Both the position numbers and the translations under genes were made by a program. Shown here piece by piece: positions 15,901 to 23,787 of a DNA stretch of 64,000 nt (its first letter is position 1; every line of letters begins with the position of its first letter). The notes below the pieces were generated by a model, which saw only the letters and a program-made list of their open reading frames with translations, made no database searches and was not told the DNA's origin. Origin of the DNA: Streptococcus uberis. Lineage in GTDB: Bacteria; Bacillota; Bacilli; Lactobacillales; Streptococcaceae. The stretch covers positions 157,001 through 221,000 of the forward strand of contig NZ_LS483397.1 in the NCBI RefSeq assembly GCF_900475595.1, read 5' to 3'.

Positions 15901-16715
15901 ATCCAGCAGTTTATCAAGATTTTATTATTGATATTTTAGAAGATAACTTCAATACAAATGTTAAAGATGTGAATGTATTTTCTGGCGATTGGTACGTTGA
16001 TGGCGAATCTTTGAAAGTTGCAAATCACAATTCAAACGACATTTACATGTCAGCAGATAAGATACCATATGAAAATTATCAAATGGACTTGGATATAAAA
16101 TATGGTCGAGGAATTGTAAATATCTTCTTTGCTTCAGGTAATCCTGACGCTAACAACGCTTATACTATCCAATTTGGTAGCAATAATTCAGTTCGTTTGT
16201 TCCGCTTCTACAGAGATACTATTTTTGAGGCGCCAATGATAGATGTGATTAATGACAATCAATTCCACCATGTTCGATTGGTGAAATCAGCAAATGTCAT
16301 CCATGTTTATGTTGATAATGAAATGGTAATGTCTTACACATTTGATCAAGTTGAAGAGTTTTTCAACAATCCATACCTTGGCCTAGGTCTTTGGGATGGC
16401 GAACTAGCTGTTCAGAACTTTTATGTAATTGATTTAGATGCGCAAAATCCTGTTTTTGTTGAAGAGCATGAGAAAGAGAAACTACTATCAGAATTAAAAA
16501 AATCAGTGGTTAAAACAAGTTCATATTCAACTCTAAAAACAATAGAGACGTCTTCAAAAACAAATTCTGAGAACTTAGAAGCTCCAACTGTTTCTAAGAA
16601 AAACTTACCTATGACAAGTGATAGTAACAATAATTTAGAGGAACTGGGTATATTAGCAATTCTAACGACTTTAGGAGCTTTTTTAGGACGCGTTATTTTA
16701 AAAAAAGAAAAATAA
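12906..16715 (+). CDS. fruA: secreted, wall-anchored fructanase (GH32 exo-beta-fructosidase)
   Basis: 1269 residues from ATG 12906, where AAAGGAG stands 11 bases ahead; the longer frame lacks a site. A KRGKQW-type signal peptide (about 1-42) is followed by a Ser/Thr-rich stretch and LamG-like sandwich modules (about 155-330). The GH32 catalytic domain (about 445-900) has WANDPNG with nucleophile Asp461, RDP at 584-586 and the acid/base EC pair at 627-628. A Big_2-like module (about 930-1010) and a second sandwich (about 1015-1180) follow. It releases fructose from levan or inulin. The C-terminal sorting signal reads LPMTS (1234-1238) instead of LPxTG, followed by a helix and KKEK; anchoring may be altered. 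Confidence 0.92.
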   Translation: MKQEKKCVNWFMRKRGKQWIYGCGILICGLVFGVEATSVAAETIPTTATVETLNSDVTSKTSQETQKTTEIATPVSEIVMPSQQKVVEEVTQEVSVQNQETVINMPVLTQGVNIAGPNETAILTDSIVQNNVQPIDRVEKMETSFSTELTKKAESSYNTNLQDLNYDPNVWEVREDGLYSNAVGKGDNFLFSASTGENFIFQTDVTFLQNTGAASLVFRSNNDPENLNGYVVNLDGNSHKARLWRWAEANLINDKEILASPDNKYFLKVVATNGWISYYINGILIANLSDYTIQRDDLGQTTYIKDGHFGLLNWNGEMVFQNTFYRELTNEELPLLNDVTVTSKNGPVESKGQFFSESSVYIQYVSNDASTVDLSFDANNSDAIITVTDAHGKVYSNPSAIPVTVGPNYLTVTSTYTTTDGYVIPSTYRINVHRRQPQSVYYNENFRDQYHYSVKDGWANDPNGLVYYNGVYHMFYQFYDDTKWGPMHWAHATSTDLIHWEDQPIAFYPDYNGTMFSGCIVADVNNSSGLFDSENGGLVALITINGEGQRIKLAYSTDEGKTWQKVDEIVADWTTDPLQTRDFRDPKVFRWENKWFMVIAGGPLRLYSSDDLKNWTVESTYPDLHTECPDLYPVLAEDQTVKWVLSRGGRYYKVGDLQQTDGNWKFIPDANYQETDSIMNFGKDSYAAMTYYVQDFGTKANPTIPKIIELNWMNTWDNYCNLVADRLGQSFNGTFNLNLELGLVKEGDKYVLTQTPVEAYESLRDNDNKVEYKNVVVGKENDLFKDFSGDTYEIVAHFKPSDKTTKVGFNLRVGSGEMTKVYYDLIAGRIIIDRSQSGIILTELFSNIDSQAVTRNIDGSIDLHIFVDRASVEVFSKNHTVAGANQIFTSAQSLGLEVLIDGEDAKADIVLYPLKSIWKNKIIDTTPQIVIPASEPKVRMNVGDSTTVKAYVSPVGASQDLIWNISNPSLVLDQISGNQVFLKAIKKGQVIVRAQSQSNPAVYQDFIIDILEDNFNTNVKDVNVFSGDWYVDGESLKVANHNSNDIYMSADKIPYENYQMDLDIKYGRGIVNIFFASGNPDANNAYTIQFGSNNSVRLFRFYRDTIFEAPMIDVINDNQFHHVRLVKSANVIHVYVDNEMVMSYTFDQVEEFFNNPYLGLGLWDGELAVQNFYVIDLDAQNPVFVEEHEKEKLLSELKKSVVKTSSYSTLKTIETSSKTNSENLEAPTVSKKNLPMTSDSNNNLEELGILAILTTLGAFLGRVILKKEK

Positions 16716-16751
16716 TCAAGAGAAAATTATATTTAGGATAATCAAATTATT

Positions 16752-16785
16752 AGGCGTAGTAGTATTTAAACTATTGCGCTTTATT
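16752..16785 (+). terminator. weak terminator after fructanase
   Basis: AGGCGTAGTAG and CTATTGCGCTT form an imperfect stem, followed by a short mixed T stretch. Only moderate support. Confidence 0.4.
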
Positions 16786-16850
16786 TGTTGATTATTGAGA
16801 GTTTCGGTGGAAAAAATATTGAGAATATTTTTCTTATTTCCCCAACTATT

Positions 16851-16858
16851 TTCGAATG
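16851..16858 (+). promoter_or_regulatory. near-consensus cin-box (SigX promoter) of ssbB
   Basis: TTCGAATG is one to two bases from the late-competence element T(A/T)CGAATA and lies 20 bases ahead of the ssbB ATG, where such boxes normally stand. ssbB is a known late competence gene. Confidence 0.5.
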
Positions 16859-16878
16859 AATAGGTAGGAGGATATTTG

Positions 16879-17277
16879 ATGTATAATAAAGTAATTTTAA
16901 TAGGACGTTTAGTGGCTAATCCGGAATTGATTACCACTCCTAAAAACAAACAGGTTTGTCGGGTTTCGGTAGCTGTCAATCGCCGTTATAAAAATGCGGA
17001 AGGGGAAAGACAAGTTGATTTCATTAATTTAGTGCTTTGGGGGAAATTGGCAGAAAGTTTAGCCTCTTATGGAAGCAAAGGCAGTTTAATTTCCATTGAT
17101 GGCGAATTGCGAACCCGTAAATATGAAAAAGATGGCAAGACCAGCTATATGACGGAGGTTTTAGGTCATTTTTATCAGCTCTTGGAGAGCCGTGCTCAAA
17201 GGGCTATGCGTGAAAATAACATGACTGATGATTTAACCGATTTGGTCCTTGATGAAGAGGAGGAGCTTCCTTTTTAA
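16879..17277 (+). CDS. ssbB: single-stranded DNA-binding protein, competence type (SsbB)
   Basis: 132 residues, one OB fold: MYNKVILIGRLVANPEL, VDFINLVLWGKLAE, GSLISIDGELRTRKYEKDG. It is shorter than the housekeeping SSB (about 160 residues) because the Gly/Gln-rich linker is missing, while the acidic tail ending ELPF, which binds partner proteins, is kept. This matches streptococcal SsbB, which protects incoming DNA during transformation. ATG 16879 is chosen over TTG 16876. A SigX-like box precedes it. Confidence 0.88.
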   Translation: MYNKVILIGRLVANPELITTPKNKQVCRVSVAVNRRYKNAEGERQVDFINLVLWGKLAESLASYGSKGSLISIDGELRTRKYEKDGKTSYMTEVLGHFYQLLESRAQRAMRENNMTDDLTDLVLDEEEELPF

Positions 17278-17413
17278 AAAATTTTTTGACATGACTTTTT
17301 CTCTTTCTCTAACCTCTCTTAAAAAGTAGTCTTATCAACCTTTCTGACGCCCTGTCATTGTCAGAATATTTCCAAAATAAGATGGTTTTTGGGAAAAAGT
17401 TTTGATTTTTGGC

Positions 17414-17442
17414 TTGACAGGTCTTTTAGAATGCATTATAAT
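17414..17442 (+). promoter_or_regulatory. perfect-consensus sigma-A promoter of the aromatic transporter leader
   Basis: TTGACA (17414-17419), 17-base spacer, TATAAT (17437-17442). Start of transcription expected near 17449, about 320 bases ahead of the first transporter gene, leaving a long leader. Confidence 0.85.
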
Positions 17443-17480
17443 TTATAAAAATTAAACGAAGGAAAAAGGAGGTTGCTGTT

Positions 17481-17543
17481 ATGGTAAACAATCAGTCAAC
17501 TCATACACTTACTAAGCGTTATTACTTTAGCTTCTTTAGATAG
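17481..17543 (+). CDS. 20-residue leader peptide rich in Tyr/Phe (putative attenuation peptide)
   Basis: ATG 17481 follows AAAAAGGAGG by 7-8 bases, so it should be well translated. The peptide is MVNNQSTHTLTKRYYFSFFR, ending in TAG at 17543. Five of the last seven residues are aromatic (YYFSFF), as in leader peptides of phe/tyr-regulated operons, and there is no Trp. Stable alternative hairpins and a terminator follow before the TrpX-type transporter. Ribosome stalling at the Tyr/Phe codons when charged tRNA is scarce is the natural reading; the mechanism is inferred. Confidence 0.65.
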   Translation: MVNNQSTHTLTKRYYFSFFR

Positions 17544-17742
17544 TGTTTGTAGTCATGAGTTTCATGGATACAAACACGTTAAACGTTACGTTTGTATCTA
17601 TGAGGCTAAGGACTTTTTGAGTTGTTTGTCCACATAGATAAAAATATCTAAGTGGACGCTACCATACAGCAAGAGTTCAGTGTATTTTCACCTACCTCTT
17701 TATATGTGTCAGACCATTTAGATATTCTAAATGGTCTTATTT
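17544..17742 (+). promoter_or_regulatory. attenuator: competing hairpins and terminator ahead of the transporter
   Basis: Right after the leader-peptide stop, GTGTTTGTA (17544-17552) can pair with TACAAACAC (about 17570-17578). The latter segment can instead pair with GTTTGTATC (about 17591-17599), so hairpins 1:2 and 2:3 exclude each other. A third hairpin pairs GTCCAC-ATAGATA with TATCTA-AGTGGAC (about 17627-17656). An intrinsic terminator, AGACCATTTAG/CTAAATGGTCT (17711-17721, 17727-17737) plus TATTTTT, ends 27 bases before the first gene. No T-box GGUGG motif is visible. How the early hairpins control the terminator is not resolved by eye. Confidence 0.6.
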
Positions 17743-17768
17743 TTATGCAAAAAAGAAAGAGGGTAGAA

Positions 17769-18728
17769 ATGAAAAAAGGAATGCGATTTAGTCTCATCTT
17801 ATTAGCTTTAATGACACTAACGGCTTGTCGTCAAGTCAGTGATAAATCTGGTCAGAGCGTTAAGGTCGGCATTGTTCAATATGCCGAGCATCCAGCCTTG
17901 GATGCCGCTCGACAAGGATTTATCCAAGTACTAGCTGATGGCGGCTATAAAGAGGGAAAAAATTTAAAACTGACTAAGAAAAATGCTCAGGGAGACCAGT
18001 CAAACCTTCAGACCATGGTCGAACAATTAGCAGGCAAAAATGATCTTCATTTTGCCGTTGCTACCCCTGCCGCGCAAGCTTTGTTAAACGCAGACCCTGA
18101 TACACCAACCGTCTTTACTGCAGTCACAGACCCTGTTTCTGCAAAGCTGGTTAAGAGCTTAGCAAAACCCGGAGGGAATATCACAGGAACCCTTGATGCT
18201 ACTGATGTTAAGCAGCAGATTGATCTGCTGACCAAGGTAGTCCCTCAAGCTAAAACTATCGGTATTTTCTACAATTCCAGTGAGGTTAACTCCCAAACCC
18301 AGGCTAAAATGGCGGAAAAAGCCATTAAGAAGAAAGGTCTCAAAGCAGTCGTCAAAACGGTGACAAGTAGTAACGATGTGCAACAGGTCATGACTAGCCT
18401 TGCCGGCCAAGTGGATGCCATCTACCTGCCAACTGATAACACCGTAGCCTCAACAGCAACAACCATTGGTCAAATCGTCAAAGAAGCCAAAGTACCAACC
18501 ATGGGCAGTGATGATGCCTACCTAGATTCTCTTTTACTAACATCAGGCGTCAATTACAAGGAAATTGGTAAAGAAGCAGGGAAAAAGGCTCTTCTTATCT
18601 TGAAAGGCAAGAAGCCGTCAGAAATCCCCGTCGGAAAACCTAGAAAACCATTGGTTAAAATCAATCCTGACATGGCCAAGGCTTTGGGATTGGACGTGAA
18701 AACACTAGAAACAATTGTCGGTCAATAG
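17769..18728 (+). CDS. ABC transporter substrate-binding lipoprotein, TrpX-like (copy 1)
   Basis: 319 residues from ATG 17769 behind AGAGGG; upstream in-frame sequence belongs to the leader. Lipoprotein signal with LTAC (Cys20). The body is the two-lobed ABC_sub_bind fold: VKVGIVQYAEHPALDAARQG, NAQGDQSNLQTM, ATPAAQALLN, FTAVTDPVSAKLV and YLPTDNTVAST. It is the TrpX/YbbB-type family, predicted for aromatic amino acid uptake. A paralogue follows after 16 bases, then permease and ATPase. The leader suggests Tyr or Phe as substrate or signal. Confidence 0.87.
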   Translation: MKKGMRFSLILLALMTLTACRQVSDKSGQSVKVGIVQYAEHPALDAARQGFIQVLADGGYKEGKNLKLTKKNAQGDQSNLQTMVEQLAGKNDLHFAVATPAAQALLNADPDTPTVFTAVTDPVSAKLVKSLAKPGGNITGTLDATDVKQQIDLLTKVVPQAKTIGIFYNSSEVNSQTQAKMAEKAIKKKGLKAVVKTVTSSNDVQQVMTSLAGQVDAIYLPTDNTVASTATTIGQIVKEAKVPTMGSDDAYLDSLLLTSGVNYKEIGKEAGKKALLILKGKKPSEIPVGKPRKPLVKINPDMAKALGLDVKTLETIVGQ

Positions 18729-18744
18729 CATAAAGGAGTACATA

Positions 18745-19707
18745 ATGAAACTAAAAACTTATCTTCTCTTAGGCTTAACCAGCCTTCTCTTAGTCGGATG
18801 CCGAAACACAGAAAGTAGTCCAAATAAATCTTCCCAAAAAGTCACTGTCGGTATTTTACAATACATGGAGCATGATTCTCTAACAGCGGCCCGCAAAGGT
18901 TTTGAAACAGCACTAAAAGAAGGCGGCTATGAGGCAGGGAAAAACCTGACCATTGATTATCAAAATGCCCAAGGAGATCAATCAAATCTTCAAACCATGT
19001 CAGAGCAATTGGTCAAAAAAAGTGATGTGGTCCTAGCCATTGCTACTCCATCAGCTCAATCTCTGGCAACAGTTTCGACGGAAACGCCTGTCCTCTTCAC
19101 AGCTGTGACGGATCCCTTATCCGCCAATCTTGTGAAAAGCATCAAAAAACCTGGTGGCTTGATAACAGGAACAAGTGACCAGGCTCCCATTGATAAGCAG
19201 GTGGACTTGCTCAAACAAGCTTTGCCACAAGCCAAAAAAGTTGGTATTCTTTACACCAGCAGTGAGCGCAACTCAGAAGTACAAGTCAAAGAGGCAGAAA
19301 AAGAACTGAAAAAAGCTGGGTATGAGATTGTTAAAAAAGGCATTTCATCAAGCAATGACGTGCAAGATGCAGCTACTAGTTTGATGAAAACATCAGATGC
19401 ACTTTTTGTTCCGACAGATAATACAGTGGCTTCAACCATGACCATGCTTGGGCAACTATCCCTTGACAATAAGGTTCCCGTCATTGGAGGCTCAACGGAT
19501 ATGGTGGATGCCGGCGGCCTCTTAACCTATGGAACCAACTATACAGAACTTGGTAAACAGGTGGGCAAACAAGCCTTGAAAGTCTTGAAAGGACAAAAAC
19601 CAGCTACAATTCCAGTTGAATACCCTAAAAAATTGGAATTGCATGTCAACCAAAAACAAGCAGAAGCATTAGGAATAGATGTTTCTCATCTGTCGCTAAA
19701 AAACTAA
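18745..19707 (+). CDS. ABC transporter substrate-binding lipoprotein, TrpX-like (copy 2)
   Basis: 320 residues from ATG 18745 (AAAGGAG 8 bases ahead). Lipobox LLVGC with Cys19. It is a tandem paralogue of the preceding gene with the same motifs (VGILQYMEHDSLTAARKG, NAQGDQSNLQTM, FVPTDNTVASTM), so a gene duplication. The two may differ in ligand or affinity while using the same membrane components downstream. Confidence 0.87.
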   Translation: MKLKTYLLLGLTSLLLVGCRNTESSPNKSSQKVTVGILQYMEHDSLTAARKGFETALKEGGYEAGKNLTIDYQNAQGDQSNLQTMSEQLVKKSDVVLAIATPSAQSLATVSTETPVLFTAVTDPLSANLVKSIKKPGGLITGTSDQAPIDKQVDLLKQALPQAKKVGILYTSSERNSEVQVKEAEKELKKAGYEIVKKGISSSNDVQDAATSLMKTSDALFVPTDNTVASTMTMLGQLSLDNKVPVIGGSTDMVDAGGLLTYGTNYTELGKQVGKQALKVLKGQKPATIPVEYPKKLELHVNQKQAEALGIDVSHLSLKN

Positions 19708-19743
19708 GAGACTAGAATTAAAGACAATCAAAAAGGAGATTTC

Positions 19744-20628
19744 ATGGCACTCATATTATCTAGTATTTCACAAGGGCTTTTATGGTCAGTTATGGCCATA
19801 GGGGTTTACCTGACTTTCCGTATTTTAGACATTGCCGATTTGACGGCTGAAGGCTCCTATCCTTTGGGGGCAGCCATTTGTGCAAGCAGCATTGTTTCTG
19901 GTATGAACCCACTTTTGGCGACATTTTTAGCCTTTCTTGGAGGTATGTTGGCAGGCTTAATGTCTGGTTTTATTCACACCAAGTTAAAAATTCCTGCTCT
20001 CTTAACAGGGATTATTTCCCTGACGGCTTTGTATTCTATCAACCTAAAAGTTCTTGGTAAGGCCAACGTGGCGCTTTTGGGGCAAAAAACCTTGGTGTCG
20101 CAACTCTATGATATGGGCTTTACCAAAACTGCTTCGGTCATGATTGTTGGAGGGATCTTTGTAGGACTTGTTATTGTCTTACTCACCCTCTTAATGAAAA
20201 CACAAATTGGTCTTGCTCTGCGATCCACCGGGGACAACATCCCAATGAGTGAGGCTAACGGGATTCAGACGGATCATATGAAACTCTTGGGCTACATGCT
20301 GTCTAATGGTTTGATTGCCCTTTGTGGGGCCTTGTTGTGTCAAAATAATGGCTACGCTGATTTGAATGCTGGTGTTGGAACTATTGTTATTGGGCTTGCG
20401 TCCATCATCATTGCTGAGGTGGTTATTCGTAACCTAAGTATTGGTTGGCGTTTGCTGTCGGTGGTTTTGGGTTCGGTGATTTACCGTCTCATTATCTTAG
20501 CCATTTTATCGATTCCAGGCATGGATGCGGATCTGGTTAAGCTCTTTTCAGCCATGTTACTGGCCGCCGTCCTTTACCTGCCGGAATGGCAAGCAAAACT
20601 CAAACTCGGTCAAGCTAAATTAGGATAG
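19744..20628 (+). CDS. ABC transporter permease, TrpY-like
   Basis: 294 residues with about eight hydrophobic segments, of the branched-chain-type permease family (BPD_transp_2). Typical motifs are LDIADLTAEGSYPLGAA, LRSTGDNIPMSEANG (contact loop to the ATPase) and VGTIVIGLASIIIAEVVI. AAAGGAG site; the ATPase gene follows after 8 bases. It forms the channel of the TrpXYZ-like importer. Confidence 0.88.
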   Translation: MALILSSISQGLLWSVMAIGVYLTFRILDIADLTAEGSYPLGAAICASSIVSGMNPLLATFLAFLGGMLAGLMSGFIHTKLKIPALLTGIISLTALYSINLKVLGKANVALLGQKTLVSQLYDMGFTKTASVMIVGGIFVGLVIVLLTLLMKTQIGLALRSTGDNIPMSEANGIQTDHMKLLGYMLSNGLIALCGALLCQNNGYADLNAGVGTIVIGLASIIIAEVVIRNLSIGWRLLSVVLGSVIYRLIILAILSIPGMDADLVKLFSAMLLAAVLYLPEWQAKLKLGQAKLG

Positions 20629-20636
20629 GAGTGCAT

Positions 20637-21440
20637 ATGTCATCATTATTATCAATCCAAAACATACATAAAGTTTTTGAAGCAGGAACAGTTAATGAAA
20701 ACCATGTCTTGCGTGGTCTTTCTCTTGATGTTAACGAAGGGGATTTCATCTCCATCATCGGAGGCAATGGTGCGGGCAAGTCCACACTCATGAACTGTTT
20801 GGCGGGCACGCTCAGCCTTAACCAAGGGGACATTTTACTGGAGGGTCAATCCATAACTAACCAGTCTGCCGCCAAAAGAGCCAAAGCTATTAGCCGTGTT
20901 TTCCAGGATCCCAAGATGGGAACAGCTTCGCGCTTAACCATTGAAGAAAACATGGCCATCGCCCATCGTCGAGGCAAAAAACGGGGCTTAAGCTGGGGCG
21001 TTAAAGAAGACGAGCGTCTGATTTACAAGGAAGCCCTGAAAGAATTAGGACTCAATTTGGAGAACCGTCTCAAAGTTGATACCCAATTCCTTTCGGGTGG
21101 TCAACGGCAAGCATTGACTCTTCTCATGGCTTCGCTGGAAAAACCCAAAGTGCTACTACTTGATGAGCACACAGCTGCCCTAGACCCTAAAACCAGTGAT
21201 ATGGTTATGGCATTGACAGACAAAATTGTTAAAACACATGGGCTAACCACGTTGATGATTACCCATAACATGGAAAATGCCATTGCCTATGGCAATCGTT
21301 TGGTTATGCTCCATCAGGGCCGTATCGTGGTCGATGTCAAAGGCCAAGAAAAAGCCAACCTCACCGTCAACCAACTCATGGGCCTCTTCCAAAAAAATAG
21401 CGGCCAAAACCTAAGCGACGACGCATTGGTGTTGGGGTAA
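20637..21440 (+). CDS. ABC transporter ATP-binding protein, TrpZ-like
   Basis: 267 residues from ATG 20637 (AGGAG 5 bases ahead; GTG 20631 is part of that site). Walker A GGNGAGKST, Q-loop SRVFQDPKMG, signature LSGGQRQALTLLMA, Walker B VLLLDEHTAALDP with the usual catalytic Glu, and switch MITHNME are all intact. Last gene of the importer operon, followed by a terminator. Confidence 0.93.
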   Translation: MSSLLSIQNIHKVFEAGTVNENHVLRGLSLDVNEGDFISIIGGNGAGKSTLMNCLAGTLSLNQGDILLEGQSITNQSAAKRAKAISRVFQDPKMGTASRLTIEENMAIAHRRGKKRGLSWGVKEDERLIYKEALKELGLNLENRLKVDTQFLSGGQRQALTLLMASLEKPKVLLLDEHTAALDPKTSDMVMALTDKIVKTHGLTTLMITHNMENAIAYGNRLVMLHQGRIVVDVKGQEKANLTVNQLMGLFQKNSGQNLSDDALVLG

Positions 21441-21465
21441 AAAGGCTTGAAAAGCCTTTTTTTTT
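21440..21465 (+). terminator. intrinsic terminator after the TrpXYZ-like operon
   Basis: AAAGGCTT-GA-AAAGCCTTT stem with nine T residues, immediately at the ATPase stop codon. Confidence 0.85.
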
Positions 21466-21605
21466 GATATTTTTCAGATTATTAATTTTTATAATATTTT
21501 GATATTTTTCAGATTATTAATTTTTATAATATTTTGATATTTTTCAGATTATTAATTTTTATAATATTTTGATATTTTTCAGATTATTAATTTTTATAAT
21601 ATTTT
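21466..21605. repeat. four perfect tandem copies of a 35-bp AT-rich unit
   Basis: Copies begin at 21466, 21501, 21536 and 21571, each GATATTTTTCAG then ATTATTAATTTTTATAATATTTT; they are identical by eye. A degraded fifth begin is seen at 21606 (GTTATTTTTAATAAA). It lies between a terminator and a PRD-regulator promoter. AT-tract phasing could bend DNA. Copy number is likely to vary between strains. Confidence 0.9.
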
Positions 21606-21692
21606 GTTATTTTTAATAAAAATTATCAGTTAAAATGGATAAGTAGATATTTGTGCAAAATAAAAGTGAAACAAAATCTACTACATTTATCT

Positions 21693-21710
21693 TGGAAGCG
21701 CTTTTATAAT
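21693..21710 (+). promoter_or_regulatory. cre candidate overlapping the promoter of the PRD-regulator operon
   Basis: TGGAAGCGCTTTTA (21693-21706) matches the CcpA consensus at 12 of 14 positions and overlaps TATAAT (21705-21710). Binding would cover the promoter and give glucose repression of the operon. Confidence 0.6.
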
Positions 21711-21732
21711 ATAGATAGACGAGGGATAACAA

Positions 21733-23787
21733 ATGAAAAGTAGAACTATCAACCTGTTACATAGACTTTTACATTCAAAAATACCATTAACAATAAAGTA
21801 TTTAGCTACAGAATTTGAGGTGAGTGAACGTACAATTCGAAATGATATTAGTGAAATTAATGAATTGTTGAATGAAAAGAATTTAAAACCAGTGACATTT
21901 AAAAGATCTAAAGGTGTTATTCTAAATTTAACTGATGATGAACAACAAAGGCTTTTTGAAGAAAATATAGAAGAAAGATACTTAAATAGAGAGGAACGAA
22001 TAAGAGATTTAATATTAGATATTGCATTTGGTAACGATCCTGTTTTCTTAAATAAAAAAGAGATACTGTATCAAGTTTCGAAGTCTACTATTGATGAGGA
22101 CATGAGACAAGTTCGAAAATTATTTAATAAATTTCAAGTGGAAGTGGTAAGTACTCCGAAATTAGGTTTACAATTGCAAGGTAAAGAACAATATTTGAGA
22201 ACGATGCTTTTTTCTTTGTTGAATTATGAAATCTCAAAAACAAATTTTGAAGAAATTTTTGAAAAACATGTTTCTAAAGATATTTGGAATACACTTGATT
22301 TAATTTATAGTCAGTGTATTTCAGAAAAAGAAGACAGCCATTATAGAACCAATTTTAATTTATTGACATTGATTTGGCTTCAAAGGTTAAGTCAAGGGAA
22401 CACTCTTCCTTCTTCAAAAATAAGCATAAATGAAACACTGACTAAAAATTATATTCTTAATTATATCAATTTGGTTTTACAAGAGTTTAGCTTTTCAGTA
22501 TCCAAAACAGAAAAAAGATATCTATACTTTTTACTTAGTACACTTGATAACAATATTGATTTTCATCCCACAAATTGGTTGGATATTCAATTGATGATTT
22601 TAAAACTTATCGAATTTGTAGGAAGTGAGACTGGAATTCCGTTTGATAAAAAAGAGACTCAATTACAACAAGCTCTTTACAGTCATATTTCTAGCATGGT
22701 AATTCGTATAAACCAAAATTTACAGTTAATAAATCCCTTAAAGGAAAAGATTAAACAAAGCTACGGAATTGTATATTCAGCAATTGAAAAATTTATGAAT
22801 TCTCCAGAATTTAATTTTGTTAATTCGATAACTGATGATGAAATTGCATTTTTAACCATTCATTTTTCTACAGCTTTAAGTGAATTAAATCAAGAAAGTA
22901 CCTATTGGTTTCGAGCTATTGTAATTTGTAATTATGGAATTGCAACAGGTAAATTACTAGCAGAAAATTTGAAAGAATTTTTTAATATTGAAGTATTGGC
23001 AGTTTTGAGTAGCCGTGAAGTAGGATTAATTGAAAAGTTTGATGCTGATTTAATATTTTCAACTATCGAAATTCACTATAATTTGAAACCTGTCATGGTC
23101 ATTGATTCTATTTTCAATGAAGAAACAAAGTTGCTTGTAAGTAACTTTTTAGAGGGTCACCGTGAATATAGAAGAATAGGACCTATTCAAAAGGACTATA
23201 CGGAAATGTTTCAAAAAATTTTATCAATGATTGAATTAGAAAATGGAAGTGTTAGTAAAACTTTATACAACTCTATTGAAGAATTATTTCAGAATAACGA
23301 TTTAATAATTAATGAAAGGGATATAAAACCTATGTTACAGGACTTATTAGAAGATAAATATATCATTTTTGAAAAAGATGAAACTGAATGGCAGAATGCC
23401 ATAATCAAATCAGCAAAGCCTCTACTAGATAATGAAATTATTAATCAGGATTATATTGGCGCTATGATAGAGAGTGTGAAAGAATATGGACCATATATAG
23501 TCATAGGAAAACATCTTGCCTTAGCCCATGCTAGACCAGAAGATGGAGCATTAAAATTAGGATTAAGTCTGTGTCTTTTTGATAAACCAGTTATTTTTAA
23601 TCATGAATTTAATGATCCTGTAAAAATCATATTTTGTTTATCCGCCATTGATTCTTATTCACATTTAAATGTTATGAAAGCTATTGTAAATTTGATTAAG
23701 GAAGACAATAATTTGAATAAGTTGTTAGAGGCAAAAGACATCGAAACAGTAAAAAAAATATTATATAAAATCGAGGAGGAAAATTAA
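21733..23787 (+). CDS. BglG/MtlR-type PRD transcriptional activator with EIIB- and EIIA-like domains
   Basis: 684 residues. N-terminal DNA-binding HTH (MKSRTINLLHRLLHSKIPLT, FEVSERTIRNDISEINELL) and a second HTH around 85-160, then two PRD domains (about 180-400), an EIIB-like segment with AIVICNYGIATG (about 395-480), and a C-terminal type-2 EIIA (about 535-684) with the phosphorylatable histidine in LALAHARPEDGA (His599). Such proteins activate PTS operons according to phosphorylation state. The operon has EIIB and EIIC but no separate EIIA gene, so this EIIA may also serve transport. Strong AT bias compared with neighbouring operons. Confidence 0.88.
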   Translation: MKSRTINLLHRLLHSKIPLTIKYLATEFEVSERTIRNDISEINELLNEKNLKPVTFKRSKGVILNLTDDEQQRLFEENIEERYLNREERIRDLILDIAFGNDPVFLNKKEILYQVSKSTIDEDMRQVRKLFNKFQVEVVSTPKLGLQLQGKEQYLRTMLFSLLNYEISKTNFEEIFEKHVSKDIWNTLDLIYSQCISEKEDSHYRTNFNLLTLIWLQRLSQGNTLPSSKISINETLTKNYILNYINLVLQEFSFSVSKTEKRYLYFLLSTLDNNIDFHPTNWLDIQLMILKLIEFVGSETGIPFDKKETQLQQALYSHISSMVIRINQNLQLINPLKEKIKQSYGIVYSAIEKFMNSPEFNFVNSITDDEIAFLTIHFSTALSELNQESTYWFRAIVICNYGIATGKLLAENLKEFFNIEVLAVLSSREVGLIEKFDADLIFSTIEIHYNLKPVMVIDSIFNEETKLLVSNFLEGHREYRRIGPIQKDYTEMFQKILSMIELENGSVSKTLYNSIEELFQNNDLIINERDIKPMLQDLLEDKYIIFEKDETEWQNAIIKSAKPLLDNEIINQDYIGAMIESVKEYGPYIVIGKHLALAHARPEDGALKLGLSLCLFDKPVIFNHEFNDPVKIIFCLSAIDSYSHLNVMKAIVNLIKEDNNLNKLLEAKDIETVKKILYKIEEEN

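Noticed and set aside
13950..16700. Possible programmed frameshift or split in the fructanase
   Set aside because: The 3.8-kb frame is continuous, with all GH32 motifs in order; smaller frames inside are shadows.
17627..17742. T-box riboswitch ahead of the TrpX-like operon
   Set aside because: Long leader and terminator fit, but no GGUGG T-box sequence or specifier loop could be found, while a well-placed leader peptide explains the layout better.
21600..21660. CRISPR-like array suggested by the repeats at 21466-21605
   Set aside because: The repeats are head-to-tail without spacers and have no palindromic repeat structure or cas genes nearby.
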